64,000 nucleotides of DNA from Kushneria indalinina DSM 14324 (GCF_003385845.1 NZ_QRDJ01000008.1:1-64000), one strand, 5' to 3'. Counted from the stretch's first letter, positions 36,752 through 47,470 are shown. Notes: generated by a model not told the origin, from the letters alone. A program made the numbers and translations.

Positions 36752-37102
36752 ATGAACGCGAAGAAAGAAGCTCGTCTCCGTCGTGCCCGCCGCACGCGCG
36801 CCAAGATCCGCGAACTTGGTATCAATCGTCTGAGTGTCAATCGCACACCGCGTCACATGTACGCTCAGATTATTTCCGCAGACGGTGGCCAGGTACTGGT
36901 CAGCGCCTCTACGCTCGACAAGTCGATGCGTGAAGATGCGACCGGTAATGCTGATGCCGCTGCTCGCGTTGGTACACTGCTGGCCGAGCGTGCAAAGGAA
37001 GCGGGAATTACTCAAGTTGCCTTTGACCGTTCCGGGTTCAGGTACCATGGTCGGGTCAAGGCCCTCGCTGATGCCGCGCGCGAAGGCGGCCTGCAATTCT
37101 AA
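36752..37102 (+). CDS. rplR: 50S ribosomal protein L18
   Basis: A 116-residue L18 (E. coli 117), a 5S rRNA binder with a basic N-terminus and the closing [20 protein letters not shown] segment (about 90-109). Confidence 0.96.
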   Translation: MNAKKEARLRRARRTRAKIRELGINRLSVNRTPRHMYAQIISADGGQVLVSASTLDKSMREDATGNADAAARVGTLLAERAKEAGITQVAFDRSGFRYHGRVKALADAAREGGLQF

Positions 37103-37113
37103 AGGGTTCTACG

Positions 37114-37617
37114 ATGGCGAATAATGAACAGAGGGGCAACGGCGATCTGCAGGAAAAGCTTGTTCAGATCAACCGTGTTGCCAAAGTGGTCAAGGGCGGC
37201 CGTATTTTCGGTTTCACCGCTCTGACTGTCGTAGGTGATGGCAATGGTCGTATCGGCTTTGGCCGTGGCAAGGCACGTGAAGTGCCTGTCGCGATCCAGA
37301 AGGCGATGGATCAGGCGCATCGCAATATGATCAAGGTCGAGCTGCGCGGTCACACGCTGCAGTATCCGGTACGTGCCAACCATGGCGCTTCCAAGGTCTT
37401 CATGCAGCCTGCCTCTGAAGGTACCGGCATCATCGCAGGTGGTGCGATGCGTTCGGTGCTGGAGCTGGCAGGTGTTCATGACGTACTGGCCAAGTGCTAT
37501 GGCTCGACCAATCCGGTCAACGTCGTGCGCGCAACCGTCAAGGGCCTCGCTTCCATGCGTTCTCCCGAGGACGTTGCGGCAAAGCGTGGCCTGTCCGTTG
37601 AAGCGATTACGGGGTAA
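37114..37617 (+). CDS. rpsE: 30S ribosomal protein S5
   Basis: A 167-residue S5, the same length as in E. coli. The N-terminal dsRNA-binding fold includes [19 protein letters not shown] (about 26-44), whose loop holds spectinomycin-resistance positions in wild-type form. Confidence 0.97.
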   Translation: MANNEQRGNGDLQEKLVQINRVAKVVKGGRIFGFTALTVVGDGNGRIGFGRGKAREVPVAIQKAMDQAHRNMIKVELRGHTLQYPVRANHGASKVFMQPASEGTGIIAGGAMRSVLELAGVHDVLAKCYGSTNPVNVVRATVKGLASMRSPEDVAAKRGLSVEAITG

Positions 37618-37622
37618 GCGCC

Positions 37623-37808
37623 ATGTCAGCCACAATCAAGGTTACTCAGGTACGCAGCACGATCGGCGTACTTGAAAAGCACAAGGCCACCATGCGCGGA
37701 CTGGGTCTTCGTCGTATCAACCATACGGTTGAACTCGAAGACACTCCGGCCGTTCGTGGCATGATCAACAAGGTCAACTACCTCGTTCGCGTTGAAGGAG
37801 CTCAGTAA
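37623..37808 (+). CDS. rpmD: 50S ribosomal protein L30
   Basis: A 61-residue L30 (E. coli 59), [15 protein letters not shown] at the start. It overlaps the rplO start by one base. Confidence 0.95.
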   Translation: MSATIKVTQVRSTIGVLEKHKATMRGLGLRRINHTVELEDTPAVRGMINKVNYLVRVEGAQ

Positions 37809-38248
37809 TGACCATGAAACTGAATAGCCTGAGTCCGGCGCCGGGTTCCAAGCACGCTGAGAAGCGTGTGGGTCGCGGTATTGGTTCCGGCCTGGGCAAG
37901 ACCGCTGGTCGCGGTCACAAGGGTCAGACCTCGCGCAGCGGCGGTTCCATCAAGCCGGGGTTTGAAGGCGGTCAGATGCCGCTTCAGCGTCGTCTGCCCA
38001 AGTTCGGCTTTACGTCTGCCAAGTCGTTGGTCAGTGAAGAGGTTCGCCTCAACGAACTGGCTAACGTCGAAGGTGACGTGGCAGATCTGACCAGCCTGAA
38101 AAAGGCTAACGTACTGAAGAATGCGACGCGTTTTGCAAAGGTTGTGATGTCCGGCAATCTCGATCGCGCTGTTACCGTACGTGGTCTGAAAGTCACCAAG
38201 GGTGCACGGGCTGCCATTGAAGCCGCCGGTGGCAAGGTAGAGGACTAA
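37808..38248 (+). CDS. rplO: 50S ribosomal protein L15
   Basis: A 146-residue L15 (E. coli 144). [19 protein letters not shown] near 23-41 is the glycine-rich N-terminal arm. AAGGAG (37795-37800) is 7 bp before the ATG at 37808; a second ATG at 37814 is possible. secY follows with no gap. Confidence 0.96.
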   Translation: MTMKLNSLSPAPGSKHAEKRVGRGIGSGLGKTAGRGHKGQTSRSGGSIKPGFEGGQMPLQRRLPKFGFTSAKSLVSEEVRLNELANVEGDVADLTSLKKANVLKNATRFAKVVMSGNLDRAVTVRGLKVTKGARAAIEAAGGKVED

Positions 38249-39583
38249 ATGGCCAAGTCAGGAAAAGTACCGGCTAACAATCAAAGCGGTCTGGGCGAGC
38301 TCTGGGCTCGCCTGAGGTTCGTTTTTATCGCAATCGTGGTTTACCGTATCGGTGCCCACATTCCAGTCCCCGGTATCAATCCTGACCAGCTCGCTGCCTT
38401 GTTCAGAGAAAACCAGGGCACCATCCTGAGCATGTTCAATATGTTCTCGGGTGGCGCTCTGGAGCGCATGAGTATTTTTGCACTGGGCATCATGCCCTAC
38501 ATCTCTGCATCAATTATCATGCAGCTTCTGACCGTGGTTTCGCCGCAGCTAGAACAGCTGAAGAAGGAAGGCGAGGCCGGCCGTCGAAAGATCAGCCAGT
38601 ACACTCGCTACGGCACGGTGTTACTGGCACTGATCCAGGCGATCGGCATGTCAGTAGGGCTTGTCAGTAACGGGGTCGCGTACAGCGCCGATTTCAGCTT
38701 CTACTTTACGGCAGTCACTACCTTTGTGGCAGGTGCCGTGTTCCTGATGTGGCTGGGCGAGCAGATTACCGAGAAGGGCATCGGCAACGGTATTTCGCTG
38801 ATTATCTTTGCCGGTATCGTGGCCGGTTTGCCCGGTGCTCTTGGACAGTCGTTCGAACTGGCACGTAATGATGGTGCCTGGAACGTGCTGCCGCTGCTGG
38901 CACTTGGCGTACTGGGTATTGCAACAGTGGCCTTTGTGGTCTTCATCGAGCGTGGGCAGCGCCGTATTACGGTCAACTATCCACGTCGCCAGGTTGGCAA
39001 CAAAATGTATGCCGGCCAGAGCAGCTATCTGCCGATGAAGGTCAATATGGCCGGCGTTATCCCGCCCATTTTTGCCTCGAGCATTCTGCTTTTCCCGGCC
39101 TCGCTGGGTCAGTGGTTCGGTCAGGGTGAGAACATGGGGTGGCTGTCGACCATTTCCCAGGCACTGGGTCCGGGTCAGCCGTTGTATATTCTGCTGTTTG
39201 CTACTGCTGTCGTTTTCTTCTGTTTCTTCTACACCGCTCTGGTTTTCAACCCGAAGGATGTAGCTGACAATCTCAAGAAATCAGGAGCATTCCTGCCCGG
39301 TATTCGCCCCGGCGAGCAGACGTCGCGTTATATCGACAAGGTCATGACGCGTCTTACACTGTTTGGCGCACTTTACATTACGCTGGTCTCGCTGATGCCC
39401 CAGTTCCTTATGGTGGCATGGCAGGTACCCTTCTACTTCGGTGGCACCTCGCTACTGATCGTGGTGGTGGTCGTCATGGATTTCATGGCGCAGGTTCAGT
39501 CTCATCTGATGTCCAGTCAGTATGAGTCCGTAATGAAGAAGTCAAACCTCAAGGGTTATGGCAGCGGCGGCGTCATGCGCTGA
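38249..39583 (+). CDS. secY: Preprotein translocase subunit SecY
   Basis: A 444-residue ten-helix translocon channel (E. coli 443). The plug region follows helix 1 ([20 protein letters not shown] near 71-90), and cytoplasmic loop C5 with the conserved Arg lies near 355 ([11 protein letters not shown]). It forms SecYEG with SecE at 12459. It is the last recognisable spc gene here: no rpmJ follows. Confidence 0.97.
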   Translation: MAKSGKVPANNQSGLGELWARLRFVFIAIVVYRIGAHIPVPGINPDQLAALFRENQGTILSMFNMFSGGALERMSIFALGIMPYISASIIMQLLTVVSPQLEQLKKEGEAGRRKISQYTRYGTVLLALIQAIGMSVGLVSNGVAYSADFSFYFTAVTTFVAGAVFLMWLGEQITEKGIGNGISLIIFAGIVAGLPGALGQSFELARNDGAWNVLPLLALGVLGIATVAFVVFIERGQRRITVNYPRRQVGNKMYAGQSSYLPMKVNMAGVIPPIFASSILLFPASLGQWFGQGENMGWLSTISQALGPGQPLYILLFATAVVFFCFFYTALVFNPKDVADNLKKSGAFLPGIRPGEQTSRYIDKVMTRLTLFGALYITLVSLMPQFLMVAWQVPFYFGGTSLLIVVVVVMDFMAQVQSHLMSSQYESVMKKSNLKGYGSGGVMR

Positions 39584-39597
39584 CATTTCCCGGTAAT

Positions 39598-39648
39598 GGC
39601 AGGCTGCCAATGGGAGCCTGCCGTTTACCTTTCAGACCGCAGGGTCTG
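39598..39648 (+). terminator. Paired hairpins after secY, probable spc terminator
   Basis: GGCAGGCT (39598-39605) pairs with AGCCTGCC (39615-39622), followed by GTTTA; 10 bp later CAGACC (39633-39638) pairs with GGTCTG (39643-39648). Neither has a long T run, so termination is likely but partial. They occupy the place where rpmJ normally lies. Confidence 0.55.
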
Positions 39649-39738
39649 ATCATGCCGTCATACAGTTTTACTGTGATAGCGGTACCGGCAGGAAGCTCCT
39701 GCTTCATTGCCAAAGAGACAGGCTGCAACGCATACCCC

Positions 39739-39767
39739 TTGCCATGACTTATCAGGGGAGGTATTCT
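39739..39767 (+). promoter_or_regulatory. Candidate promoter of the alpha operon
   Basis: TTGCCA (39739-39744) and TATTCT (39762-39767) with a 17-bp spacer lie 57 bp upstream of rpsM, after the secY hairpins. This would let rpsM-rpsK-rpsD-rpoA-rplQ be transcribed separately. Confidence 0.6.
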
Positions 39768-39823
39768 ATTGCGCCTTTTACAGACGATTAACCGAGCAAG
39801 CCGCTCAAATTCGGAGAAAGCTG

Positions 39824-40180
39824 ATGGCCCGTATTGCAGGCGTCAATATCCCGGACAACAAGCATGCGGCGATCTCGCTGACCTACATCTACGGTATTGG
39901 TCGCACCCGCGCTAAGGAAATCTGTGCGCAGGTGGGTATTGCACCCGACGTCAAGGTTGGAGATATCTCCGCCGAGAAACTCGACGAGGTGCGTACTGCA
40001 GTTGGCCAATATGCCGTGGAAGGTGACCTTCGCCGTGAGCTTACGCTGAATATCAAGCGTCTCATGGATCTGGGTTGCTACCGTGGTCTGCGCCATCGTC
40101 GCAGTCTTCCGATGCGCGGACAGCGCACGAAGACGAATGCGCGTACCCGCAAGGGCCCGCGTAAACCGATTCGCAAATAA
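39824..40180 (+). CDS. rpsM: 30S ribosomal protein S13
   Basis: A 118-residue S13, the same length as in E. coli, starting [19 protein letters not shown]. The start at 39824 follows GGAG; upstream in-frame residues are not S13. In E. coli S4 binds the leader at this start to repress the operon; the pseudoknot cannot be confirmed by eye here. Confidence 0.97.
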   Translation: MARIAGVNIPDNKHAAISLTYIYGIGRTRAKEICAQVGIAPDVKVGDISAEKLDEVRTAVGQYAVEGDLRRELTLNIKRLMDLGCYRGLRHRRSLPMRGQRTKTNARTRKGPRKPIRK

Positions 40181-40217
40181 ACGCATGTCCGGCGTTTAGA
40201 ATTCAGGAACATCAAAC

Positions 40218-40604
40218 ATGGCTAACCCGCGCAGTAACCGTAAAAAGGTTAAAAAGCAGGTCGTGGATGCGGTTGCCCACATCCATGCCTCTTTTAACAA
40301 TACGATCGTGACGATCACAGACCGCCAGGGCAACGCTCTTTCATGGGCCACTGCCGGTGGTTCGGGTTTTCGTGGTTCTCGCAAGAGCACCCCGTTCGCT
40401 GCCCAAGTGGCAAGTGAACGTGCAGCAACTGCTGCAGCCGAGTATGGTGTGAAAAACGTCGACGTACTGGTCAAGGGCCCGGGGCCCGGCCGTGAGTCCG
40501 CCGTGCGCGCATTGAATGCCGCCGGTTTTCGCGTGCAGAGCATTACCGACGCGACACCCATCCCGCACAACGGGTGCCGCCCGCCGAAAAAGCGTCGCGT
40601 TTAA
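40218..40604 (+). CDS. rpsK: 30S ribosomal protein S11
   Basis: A 128-residue S11 (E. coli 129). It contains [19 protein letters not shown] and the closing [14 protein letters not shown]. It lines the mRNA exit of the platform. Confidence 0.97.
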   Translation: MANPRSNRKKVKKQVVDAVAHIHASFNNTIVTITDRQGNALSWATAGGSGFRGSRKSTPFAAQVASERAATAAAEYGVKNVDVLVKGPGPGRESAVRALNAAGFRVQSITDATPIPHNGCRPPKKRRV

Positions 40605-40616
40605 GGAGACACACTC

Positions 40617-41237
40617 ATGGCACGTTATACTGGTCCGAAGTGCAAGCTCTCTCGTCGCGAAGGCACCGACCTCTTTTTGAAGAGTGGTGTTACGGCGTTC
40701 GAGAAGAAGTGCAAGTCAGAGACTCCCCCGGGTCAACACGGTCAGCGCCGTCAGCGTCTTTCCGAATACGGCTCGCAGCTGCGTGAAAAGCAGAAGGTCC
40801 GTCGTTATTACGGCGTACTGGAAAAGCAGTTCCGCAACTATTACAAGGAAGCCGCGCGTCAGAAGGGAGCCACGGGTGAAGTCCTGCTTCAGCTCCTCGA
40901 GACCCGCCTCGACAACGTCGTCTATCGCATGGGCTTTGGCTCGACTCGCAGCGAAGCTCGTCAGCTGGTCAGTCACAAGGCTATCGCCGTTAACGGTCGT
41001 ACCGTCAACGTGGCGTCCTACAAGGTCCGTCCCGGTGATGTGGTCAGCGTTCGCGAGAAGGCCAAAAATCAGTCGCGTATCCAGCAGTCGCTCGAACTGG
41101 CTGGCAACCGTGGCGATGTAAGCTGGGTCGACGTTGACTCGAAGAAGATGGAAGGCACTTTCAAGGCTCTGCCTGAGCGCGGCGACCTGTCTGCCGACAT
41201 CAACGAAAACCTGATTGTCGAGCTGTACTCCAAATAA
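40617..41237 (+). CDS. rpsD: 30S ribosomal protein S4
   Basis: A 206-residue S4, the same length as in E. coli. It starts [19 protein letters not shown]; the S4 RNA-binding domain ([19 protein letters not shown]) lies near 95-113. Only two N-terminal cysteines remain of the four that bind zinc in other phyla. It also represses the alpha operon in E. coli. Confidence 0.97.
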   Translation: MARYTGPKCKLSRREGTDLFLKSGVTAFEKKCKSETPPGQHGQRRQRLSEYGSQLREKQKVRRYYGVLEKQFRNYYKEAARQKGATGEVLLQLLETRLDNVVYRMGFGSTRSEARQLVSHKAIAVNGRTVNVASYKVRPGDVVSVREKAKNQSRIQQSLELAGNRGDVSWVDVDSKKMEGTFKALPERGDLSADINENLIVELYSK

Positions 41238-41286
41238 GCATTGAGCTTTTTTGGATTAACCGTTTGGCAGCCTGATAGGTGTTCAT

Positions 41287-42285
41287 ATGCAGCGTTCAGT
41301 GACAGAGTTTCTAAGACCTCGTGATATCAAGGTCGAAGAAGTCAGCGCGAATCATGCAAAGATCGTGCTCGAACCTTTCGAGCGCGGCTTTGGTCATACT
41401 CTCGGGAACGCCCTGCGTCGTATTCTGCTGTCATCCATGCCCGGGTGTGCGATTACAGAAGCAGAAATCGAAGGCGTTCTGCATGAGTACAGCGCAATCG
41501 AAGGTGTTCAGGAAGATGTCATCGAGATCCTCCTGAATCTGAAGGGCGTGTCCATCAAGATGCATGGCCGCGATGACGTTGTATTAACGCTGAACAAGCA
41601 GGGCCCGGGCATCATGACAGCCGGCGACATCGCCGCTGATCATGACATCGAGATCGTCAATCCGGATCATGTCATTGCTCATCTCAATGATGGCTGTGAA
41701 CTGAAAATGCAGCTGCGCGTTATGCGTGGCCGTGGCTACGAGCCTGCAGACGTCCGTGCCGAGCGTGATGATGAATCGCGCGCCATCGGTCGACTTCAGC
41801 TCGACGCGACGTATACACCAGTTCGCCGCGTTTCCTATGCGGTCGAAGCGGCACGTGTTGAACAGCGTACCGACCTCGACAAGCTGGTCATTGATCTGGA
41901 AACCGATGGTACCCTGGATCCCGAAGAAGCCATCCGCCGCTCTGCAACCATTCTGCAGGAGCAGCTGGCTGCCTTCGTTGATCTTGAAGCCGAGAAAGAG
42001 CAGGAAGTAGAAGAAGAGGAAGATCAGATTGATCCGATTTTGCTGCGTCCTGTCGACGATCTCGAATTGACTGTCCGAAGTGCCAACTGCCTCAAGGCCG
42101 AGAATATCTACTATATCGGTGATCTGATTCAGCGCACCGAGGTAGAGCTTCTTAAAACACCCAATCTCGGCAAGAAGTCGTTGAACGAAATCAAGGACGT
42201 TCTCGAGGCCCGGAATCTTTCACTCGGCATGCGGCTGGATAACTGGCCGCCGGCGAGCCTGAAAGATGACAAGGCCTCTGCCTGA
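41287..42285 (+). CDS. rpoA: DNA-directed RNA polymerase subunit alpha
   Basis: A 332-residue alpha subunit (E. coli 329). The N-terminal dimerisation domain includes [20 protein letters not shown] near 33-52; after an acidic linker (about 235-250) the C-terminal domain ([20 protein letters not shown]) binds UP elements and activators. Confidence 0.97.
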   Translation: MQRSVTEFLRPRDIKVEEVSANHAKIVLEPFERGFGHTLGNALRRILLSSMPGCAITEAEIEGVLHEYSAIEGVQEDVIEILLNLKGVSIKMHGRDDVVLTLNKQGPGIMTAGDIAADHDIEIVNPDHVIAHLNDGCELKMQLRVMRGRGYEPADVRAERDDESRAIGRLQLDATYTPVRRVSYAVEAARVEQRTDLDKLVIDLETDGTLDPEEAIRRSATILQEQLAAFVDLEAEKEQEVEEEEDQIDPILLRPVDDLELTVRSANCLKAENIYYIGDLIQRTEVELLKTPNLGKKSLNEIKDVLEARNLSLGMRLDNWPPASLKDDKASA

Positions 42286-42325
42286 ACGGGTGACTCGCGC
42301 CCCAGATTGGTAAGGAATCTTATCC

Positions 42326-42712
42326 ATGCGTCATCGTAAAACCGGTCGTCATCTAAGCCGTAACAGCTCGCACCGCAGTGCCATGTTTCAGAACATGTGC
42401 ATTTCGCTGGTCGAGCATGAAATGATCAAAACCACGCTGCCCAAGGCCAAGGAACTGCGTCGCTACATTGAGCCGCTGATCACGCTGGCGAAGAATGATA
42501 GCGTTGCCAACCGTCGTCTGGCGTTCAGTCGTACCGGCTCCAAGGATACGGTCGGCAAGCTCTTTAATGAGCTGGGTCCGCGCTACAACGCCCGCCCGGG
42601 TGGTTATGTTCGCGTACTCAAGTGTGGCTTCAGAGCCGGCGACAATGCGCCCATGGCGTATGTCGAGCTGGTTGATCGCCCGGTAGCGGCAGAAGCCAGC
42701 GGCGAAGAATAA
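42326..42712 (+). CDS. rplQ: 50S ribosomal protein L17
   Basis: A 128-residue L17 (E. coli 127). It starts [17 protein letters not shown]. Last gene of the alpha operon, followed by a strong terminator. Confidence 0.97.
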   Translation: MRHRKTGRHLSRNSSHRSAMFQNMCISLVEHEMIKTTLPKAKELRRYIEPLITLAKNDSVANRRLAFSRTGSKDTVGKLFNELGPRYNARPGGYVRVLKCGFRAGDNAPMAYVELVDRPVAAEASGEE

Positions 42713-42735
42713 GCTGCGCTTCCTGCTATCGTCAG

Positions 42736-42766
42736 AAAAGCCGACCTTTGGGTCGGCTTTTTTTAT
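42736..42766 (+). terminator. Alpha operon terminator
   Basis: AAAAGCCGACC (42736-42746) pairs perfectly with GGTCGGCTTTT (42751-42761) around TTTG, with a long T run. Confidence 0.95.
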
Positions 42767-42825
42767 CTCTAAACAAGGCAGACATGATCCATACTGATGA
42801 TCCAATCAGCTTTTGAGTATCTGCC

Positions 42826-43596
42826 GTGGGATGCCATTACGTTAATGGAGAGTGTGAGAACTGCCAGCGCGACCTGCCTTTTCCTTTTACCATGGCCTTT
42901 CAGCCTATCGTGGATCTCGAAACCCGCAGTGTTTTTGCGCACGAAGCGCTGGTCCGGGGCGTCGACGGCGAGTCCGCTTGGTCAGTGCTGTCACAGGTAA
43001 CGCCAGAATACCTTTACGCCTTTGATCAGGCCTGTCGTGTCCGTGCCATCGAAATGGCCAGCCAGCTTGGCATGACCTCAAGACTCTCCATCAATTTTTT
43101 GCCCAATGCGGTATATGAGCCCCGCGCCTGTATTCGTGCCACGCTGGAGACGGCGCGGCGCGTAGGCTGGCCATTCGAGGCTCTGATCTTTGAAATTACC
43201 GAAAACGAGCATGTGGTTGATCGCGACCATTTGCGTCATATCGTTGAGCAGTATCGTGAGATGGGCTTTACCGTGGCGCTGGATGATTTTGGTACAGGGC
43301 ATGCCAATCTGGATCTGTTGACGACGCTCACGCCGCATCACCTGAAACTGGACCGGGTCCTGATCACCAATATTGGGCAGGATACGAGACGCCAGAAGCT
43401 GGTGCGTCATATGTGCTCAATGTCTGAAGCGCTGGGAATGGGGCTGGTCGCTGAAGGTGTCGAAACGCTCGAGGACGCGCGCTGGCTGTACCAACAGGGC
43501 ATCATGCGCCATCAGGGCTATTACTATGCAAGGCCTGCCTTTGAAGCCTTGCCAGGGATTGATCCGGCCTGCGTCAGCGCCGTTATCACTGCATGA
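42826..43596 (+). CDS. EAL-domain cyclic-di-GMP phosphodiesterase with an N-terminal Cys cluster
   Basis: A 256-residue stand-alone EAL protein, predicted to hydrolyse c-di-GMP to pGpG in the cytoplasm. All catalytic elements are present: EALVRG (E40), the Asn of SINFLPN, FEITENE, the paired Asp of LDDFGTG, the Lys of LKLDRV, AEGVE and the Gln of QGYYYARP. There is no GGDEF or PAS domain. The first 13 residues hold three cysteines (C3, C10, C13), including CENC, which could bind metal or sense redox. A stop codon at 42814-42816 forces the start downstream of it, and GTG at 42826 is the only good choice, though its ribosome binding site is weak. It is monocistronic and ends in a bidirectional terminator. 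Confidence 0.88.
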   Translation: MGCHYVNGECENCQRDLPFPFTMAFQPIVDLETRSVFAHEALVRGVDGESAWSVLSQVTPEYLYAFDQACRVRAIEMASQLGMTSRLSINFLPNAVYEPRACIRATLETARRVGWPFEALIFEITENEHVVDRDHLRHIVEQYREMGFTVALDDFGTGHANLDLLTTLTPHHLKLDRVLITNIGQDTRRQKLVRHMCSMSEALGMGLVAEGVETLEDARWLYQQGIMRHQGYYYARPAFEALPGIDPACVSAVITA

Positions 43597-43630
43597 AAAG
43601 GCCGGAAGCGATAACGCTTCCGGCCTTTTT
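43596..43630. terminator. Bidirectional terminator between the EAL gene and uvrA
   Basis: A perfect 15-bp stem (43596-43610 with 43615-43629) with loop ATAA, flanked by A and T runs, lies between the convergent EAL and uvrA genes. Confidence 0.95.
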
Positions 43631-43649
43631 GTGAGGGCTGATGGGCAGG

Positions 43650-46481
43650 TTAGTAGCCTCGGGCCAGCAGCGGCTTTAAAAAGCGTCCGGTATGAGACAC
43701 TTTCTGCTCGCTGACCTCCTCGGGCGTGCCTTCAGCGATGATACGTCCGCCGCCGGAGCCGCCTTCGGGACCCAGATCGATGATCCAGTCGGCCGTCTTG
43801 ATGACATCCAGATTGTGTTCAATGACCACGACCGAGTTGCCCTGCTCGCGCAGGCGATGCAGTACGCCCAACAGCTGTCGAATATCCTCGAAATGCAGTC
43901 CGGTAGTCGGCTCGTCCAGAATATAGAGCGTCTTGCCGGTATCGCGTTTGGCGAGCTCACGTGCCAATTTGACGCGCTGTGCTTCGCCACCGGAAAGGGT
44001 TATGGCGCTCTGGCCCAGCTTGATATAGGAAAGCCCTACATCCATTAACGTTTGCAGGCGGCGCGCCACGGCAGGTACCGGACCGAAGAATTCGACGGCT
44101 TCTTCGATCGTCATCTCCAGCACGTCATGGATGCTGTGTCCCTTGTAGAGGACATCGAGTGTTTCCCGGTTGTACCGCCGACCCCCACACACGTCACAGG
44201 GCACATAGATGTCCGGCAGAAAGTGCATTTCCACCTTGATCATGCCCTCGCCCTGGCACGCCTCACAGCGCCCGCCCTTGACGTTGAAGGAGAAGCGTCC
44301 GGGCTTGTAACCGCGTGATCGCGCCTCGGGCGTGCCGGCGAAAAGCTCGCGAATCGGTGTGAATATGCCGGTGTAGGTCGCCGGGTTGGAACGCGGCGTT
44401 CGCCCGATGGGACTCTGATCGATATCAATGATCTTGTCGAGCTGGTCGAGACCTTCAATATCCTTGAACGGCGATGCTGTCAGCGTTGTGGCCTTGTTGA
44501 GCTCGCGGGCTGCCACGGGCATCAGGGTGGCATTGATCAGGGTGGATTTTCCCGACCCCGAAACGCCGGTCACACAGACAAAGAGTCCCAGCGGCAGGGC
44601 GAGATCCACGTTGTCCAGATTGTTGCCGCTGGCCTGTGTCAGGCGCAGCATTTTCTCTGGATTGACTGGCGTGCGCGGCGAGGGAATCTCGATGCGTCGG
44701 GTGCCGGAGAGATACTGACCGGTCAGCGAGTCCTGACTGGCTTCGATCTCCTCAGGGGTGCCCTGAGCAATGATCTGCCCGCCGTGGACGCCGGCCCCGG
44801 GGCCAATATCGAGTACGTGATCCGCGGAGCGAATGGCATCCTCGTCATGCTCGACCACGATGACGGTGTTGCCCAGATCGCGCAACCGGGTCAGGGTCTG
44901 CAGCAGGCGGTCGTTGTCGCGCTGATGAAGGCCGATGGAGGGCTCGTCGAGAATATACATGACGCCCACCAGGCCGGCGCCGATCTGGCTGGCCAGTCGA
45001 ATGCGCTGTGCCTCGCCGCCCGACAGGGTATCGGCGCTGCGCTCCAGCGTCAGATAGTCCAGCCCGACGTTGACCAGAAATTCGAGGCGACTGGTGATTT
45101 CGTACAGGATGCGCTTGGCAATCTCGCCCCGGCGGCCGGGAAGATCCATGGCGCCAAAAAACGCCCGGGCCTCGCCGATCGGCTTGGTGACTACTGACGG
45201 CAGCGAATGCTCGTCCACGAACACATGGCGCGCTTCGCGACGCAAACGACTGCCATGGCAGGTCGGGCAGGGGCGTACGGCCAGATGGCGCGACAGGTCA
45301 TCGCGTACCGTGCTCGAATCGGTTTCCCGATAGCGTCGCTCCATGTTGGGCAGCACGCCTTCAAAGGCATGCTCGCGTGAGACCTTCTTGCCGCGGTCGT
45401 TAACGTAGGAAAACGATATCGACTCTCGACCGCTGCCGTGCAGAACGACATCACGCACACGCTGCGGAAGCTGCTTCCACTGCGTCTCTAGCTCGAAGTT
45501 ATAGTGTGCAGCGACAGCTTCCAGCTGATTGAAATAGTAGATGCTGCGTCTGTCCCAGCCCTTGATGACGCCTTCCGACAGCGATAGATCGTCCTGACGA
45601 ATGAGCTTGTCGGGATCAAAGAACTGATGCACGCCGAGCCCGTCGCAGCTGGGGCAGGCGCCCGCCGGGTTGTTGAAGGAGAACATGCGGGGTTCGAGCT
45701 CGGCGATCGAGTAGCCACAGATGGGGCAGGCAAAGCGCGAGGAGAAGATCATGTCTTCGCGGTCGCCATCCATGAAGTACAGCACCGCGGCACCGTCGGA
45801 AAGCCCCAGGGCGGTTTCAAACGACTCTGCCAGACGCTGCTCGATGTCTTGGCGAATCTTCAGGCGATCGACCACGACACTGATGTCGTGCTTCTTGTTC
45901 TTGTCCAGGGTCGGCAGCTCGTCGAATTCGTACGTCTGGCCATCGATCTGTACCCGCACAAACCCCTGGGTGCGCAGTTCGGTCAGCGCCTGCTGATGCT
46001 CGCCCTTGCGGCCCTTGATGATGGGCGCCAGCAGCATTACCCGGGTGCCTTCCTCCAGTGTCAGCGTCTGATCCACCATCTGCGAGACGGTCTGGGCTTC
46101 TAGATCGAGCTCGTGATCGGGGCAGCGCGGCGTACCGGCACGAGCATAGAGAAGACGCAGATAGTCGTATATTTCGGTGATGGTGCCGACGGTCGAGCGC
46201 GGATTGTGCGACGTGGATTTCTGCTCGATGGAAATGGCCGGCGATAACCCTTCGATGTGATCGACATCGGGTTTTTCCATCATGGAGAGAAACTGACGTG
46301 CATAGGTCGACAGCGATTCGACATAGCGCCGCTGTCCTTCAGCATACAGGGTGTCAAAGGCCAGAGAAGACTTGCCTGATCCGGAGAGCCCGGTAATGAC
46401 AATCAGCTTGTCACGGGGCAGCTCGACATCAATGTTCTTCAGGTTGTGGGTGCGGGCCCCACTCACCGAAATACGATCCAT
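43650..46481 (-). CDS. uvrA: Excinuclease ABC subunit A
   Basis: A 943-residue UvrA (E. coli 940), the damage-recognising ATPase of nucleotide excision repair. Two ABC modules are complete: Walker [13 protein letters not shown] near 33-44 and [14 protein letters not shown] near 640-653, each with its signature LSGGEAQR. Zinc modules CPICGY...CPSCDG and CEACQGEG...CDVCGGRR are intact. It starts at the ATG at 46481 after GATGAGGTAGGT. It diverges from ssb across 310 bp. Confidence 0.97.
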   Translation of the reverse strand: MDRISVSGARTHNLKNIDVELPRDKLIVITGLSGSGKSSLAFDTLYAEGQRRYVESLSTYARQFLSMMEKPDVDHIEGLSPAISIEQKSTSHNPRSTVGTITEIYDYLRLLYARAGTPRCPDHELDLEAQTVSQMVDQTLTLEEGTRVMLLAPIIKGRKGEHQQALTELRTQGFVRVQIDGQTYEFDELPTLDKNKKHDISVVVDRLKIRQDIEQRLAESFETALGLSDGAAVLYFMDGDREDMIFSSRFACPICGYSIAELEPRMFSFNNPAGACPSCDGLGVHQFFDPDKLIRQDDLSLSEGVIKGWDRRSIYYFNQLEAVAAHYNFELETQWKQLPQRVRDVVLHGSGRESISFSYVNDRGKKVSREHAFEGVLPNMERRYRETDSSTVRDDLSRHLAVRPCPTCHGSRLRREARHVFVDEHSLPSVVTKPIGEARAFFGAMDLPGRRGEIAKRILYEITSRLEFLVNVGLDYLTLERSADTLSGGEAQRIRLASQIGAGLVGVMYILDEPSIGLHQRDNDRLLQTLTRLRDLGNTVIVVEHDEDAIRSADHVLDIGPGAGVHGGQIIAQGTPEEIEASQDSLTGQYLSGTRRIEIPSPRTPVNPEKMLRLTQASGNNLDNVDLALPLGLFVCVTGVSGSGKSTLINATLMPVAARELNKATTLTASPFKDIEGLDQLDKIIDIDQSPIGRTPRSNPATYTGIFTPIRELFAGTPEARSRGYKPGRFSFNVKGGRCEACQGEGMIKVEMHFLPDIYVPCDVCGGRRYNRETLDVLYKGHSIHDVLEMTIEEAVEFFGPVPAVARRLQTLMDVGLSYIKLGQSAITLSGGEAQRVKLARELAKRDTGKTLYILDEPTTGLHFEDIRQLLGVLHRLREQGNSVVVIEHNLDVIKTADWIIDLGPEGGSGGGRIIAEGTPEEVSEQKVSHTGRFLKPLLARGY

Positions 46482-46596
46482 ACCTACCTCATCGCCGGCG
46501 TCGGAAAGACACTATAGAAGGAGTTGAAAGCGAGGCGCAAAATGCAGTGCACAGCGTTTTCCATGTGGTGCGCAGCCCGGTAAAATGATGGCTGCA

Positions 46597-46626
46597 CGCC
46601 CTGAAGGGCAGGTGCCCCTCAGGGCG
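46597..46626. repeat. Hairpin in the uvrA-ssb gap
   Basis: CGCCCTGA (46597-46604) pairs with TCAGGGCG (46619-46626) and GGGC (46606-46609) with GCCC (46614-46617). It has terminator-like shape but no T run on the plus strand; on the minus strand its only neighbour is an A/T-rich stretch upstream. Confidence 0.55.
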
Positions 46627-46691
46627 CATAAAAAGCGGCCGCTTGAAGGGTAGCTTTTGTCAGTTCAGCGGTATACGTGGCAAGGCCTGCA

Positions 46692-46719
46692 TTGCAGTGA
46701 ATATCCATACAGTTATTAT
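46692..46719 (+). promoter_or_regulatory. Candidate ssb promoter with LexA-like box
   Basis: TTGCAG (46692-46697) and TATTAT (46714-46719) are spaced by 16 bp. Between them, GTG-AATATCCATA-CAG (46697-46712) differs from the SOS box core CTG-N10-CAG at one base. In E. coli uvrA and ssb diverge from a LexA-controlled region, so the placement fits. The match is imperfect and unverified. Confidence 0.45.
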
Positions 46720-46791
46720 AGACGATCATGTCAAGGCAATGTCCCTGGCAGCCCATTCGTTTAAACATGCCAGCCGGCAATGGAGAGAAAC

Positions 46792-47391
46792 ATGGCCCGT
46801 GGGGTAAACAAGGTCATACTGATCGGTAATCTGGGTCAGGACCCGGAAGTACGTTTTCTGCCCTCCGGCAGTCCTGTCTGCAATCTGCGTCTGGCAACTA
46901 CCGATACCTGGACCGATCGTCAGAGCGGTCAGCGTCAGGAGCGTACCGAGTGGCACAGCGTTGTGATGTTCAACAAGCTGGCCGAAATTGCGCAGCAGTA
47001 TGTCAAAAAGGGCTCTCGACTCTATATCGAGGGCCGACTGCAGACCCGCAAGTGGCAGGGACAGGACGGGCAGGACCGTTACTCGACCGAAATCGTGGCC
47101 AACGACATGCAGATGCTGGACAGCCGTAGTGGCGGTCAGGGTGGCGACTTTGGTGGCCAGGGCGGTGGCTATGGCCAACAGTCCGGTGGCCATGATCAGC
47201 AGGGTGGCAGTGCTCGCCAGAATGCCCCCGCAGGTGGCCAGAATCAGGGTGGCTACGGCCAGGGCCAGAACAACTATGGCCAGAATTCTCAGCAAAATGG
47301 CCAGGGCAACCAGCAGGGCGGCCAGAATCAGGGCGGCGGCGCGCCCAATCCCGGCAGCTTCGATGATTTCGACGACGAGATTCCGTTTTAG
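46792..47391 (+). CDS. ssb: Single-stranded DNA-binding protein
   Basis: A 199-residue SSB (E. coli 178). The OB fold occupies about 1-110 ([20 protein letters not shown] at the start), a long Gly/Gln/Asn-rich linker about 112-185, and the acidic partner-binding tip DFDDEIPF ends it. The start at 46792 is preferred to the ATG 12 bp upstream because GGAGAG lies just before it and MARGVNK is the family N-terminus. Confidence 0.96.
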   Translation: MARGVNKVILIGNLGQDPEVRFLPSGSPVCNLRLATTDTWTDRQSGQRQERTEWHSVVMFNKLAEIAQQYVKKGSRLYIEGRLQTRKWQGQDGQDRYSTEIVANDMQMLDSRSGGQGGDFGGQGGGYGQQSGGHDQQGGSARQNAPAGGQNQGGYGQGQNNYGQNSQQNGQGNQQGGQNQGGGAPNPGSFDDFDDEIPF

Positions 47392-47428
47392 AAATTCGTC
47401 TGTCATGTGGTCATAAAGTAGAAACGAT

Positions 47429-47457
47429 AATGCCTTCCATCCGGAAGGCATTTTTTT
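47429..47457 (+). terminator. ssb terminator
   Basis: AATGCCTTCC (47429-47438) pairs with GGAAGGCATT (47443-47452) and runs into seven T. It may serve the convergent glycosyltransferase as well. Confidence 0.93.
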
Positions 47458-47470
47458 ACCCTGAAACCCT

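Larger units (their letters stand above)
46482..46791. other. uvrA-ssb divergent region
   Basis: This 310-bp region holds the promoters of both genes and no gene. It contains a long hairpin (46597-46626), a candidate ssb promoter with a LexA-like site, and otherwise nothing recognisable. In Pseudomonas an MFS gene lies between uvrA and ssb; here it does not. Confidence 0.6.

Noticed and set aside
47110..47330. Repeated Gly/Gln codons that look like a tandem repeat
   Set aside because: This is the low-complexity linker of SSB and not a DNA repeat element.
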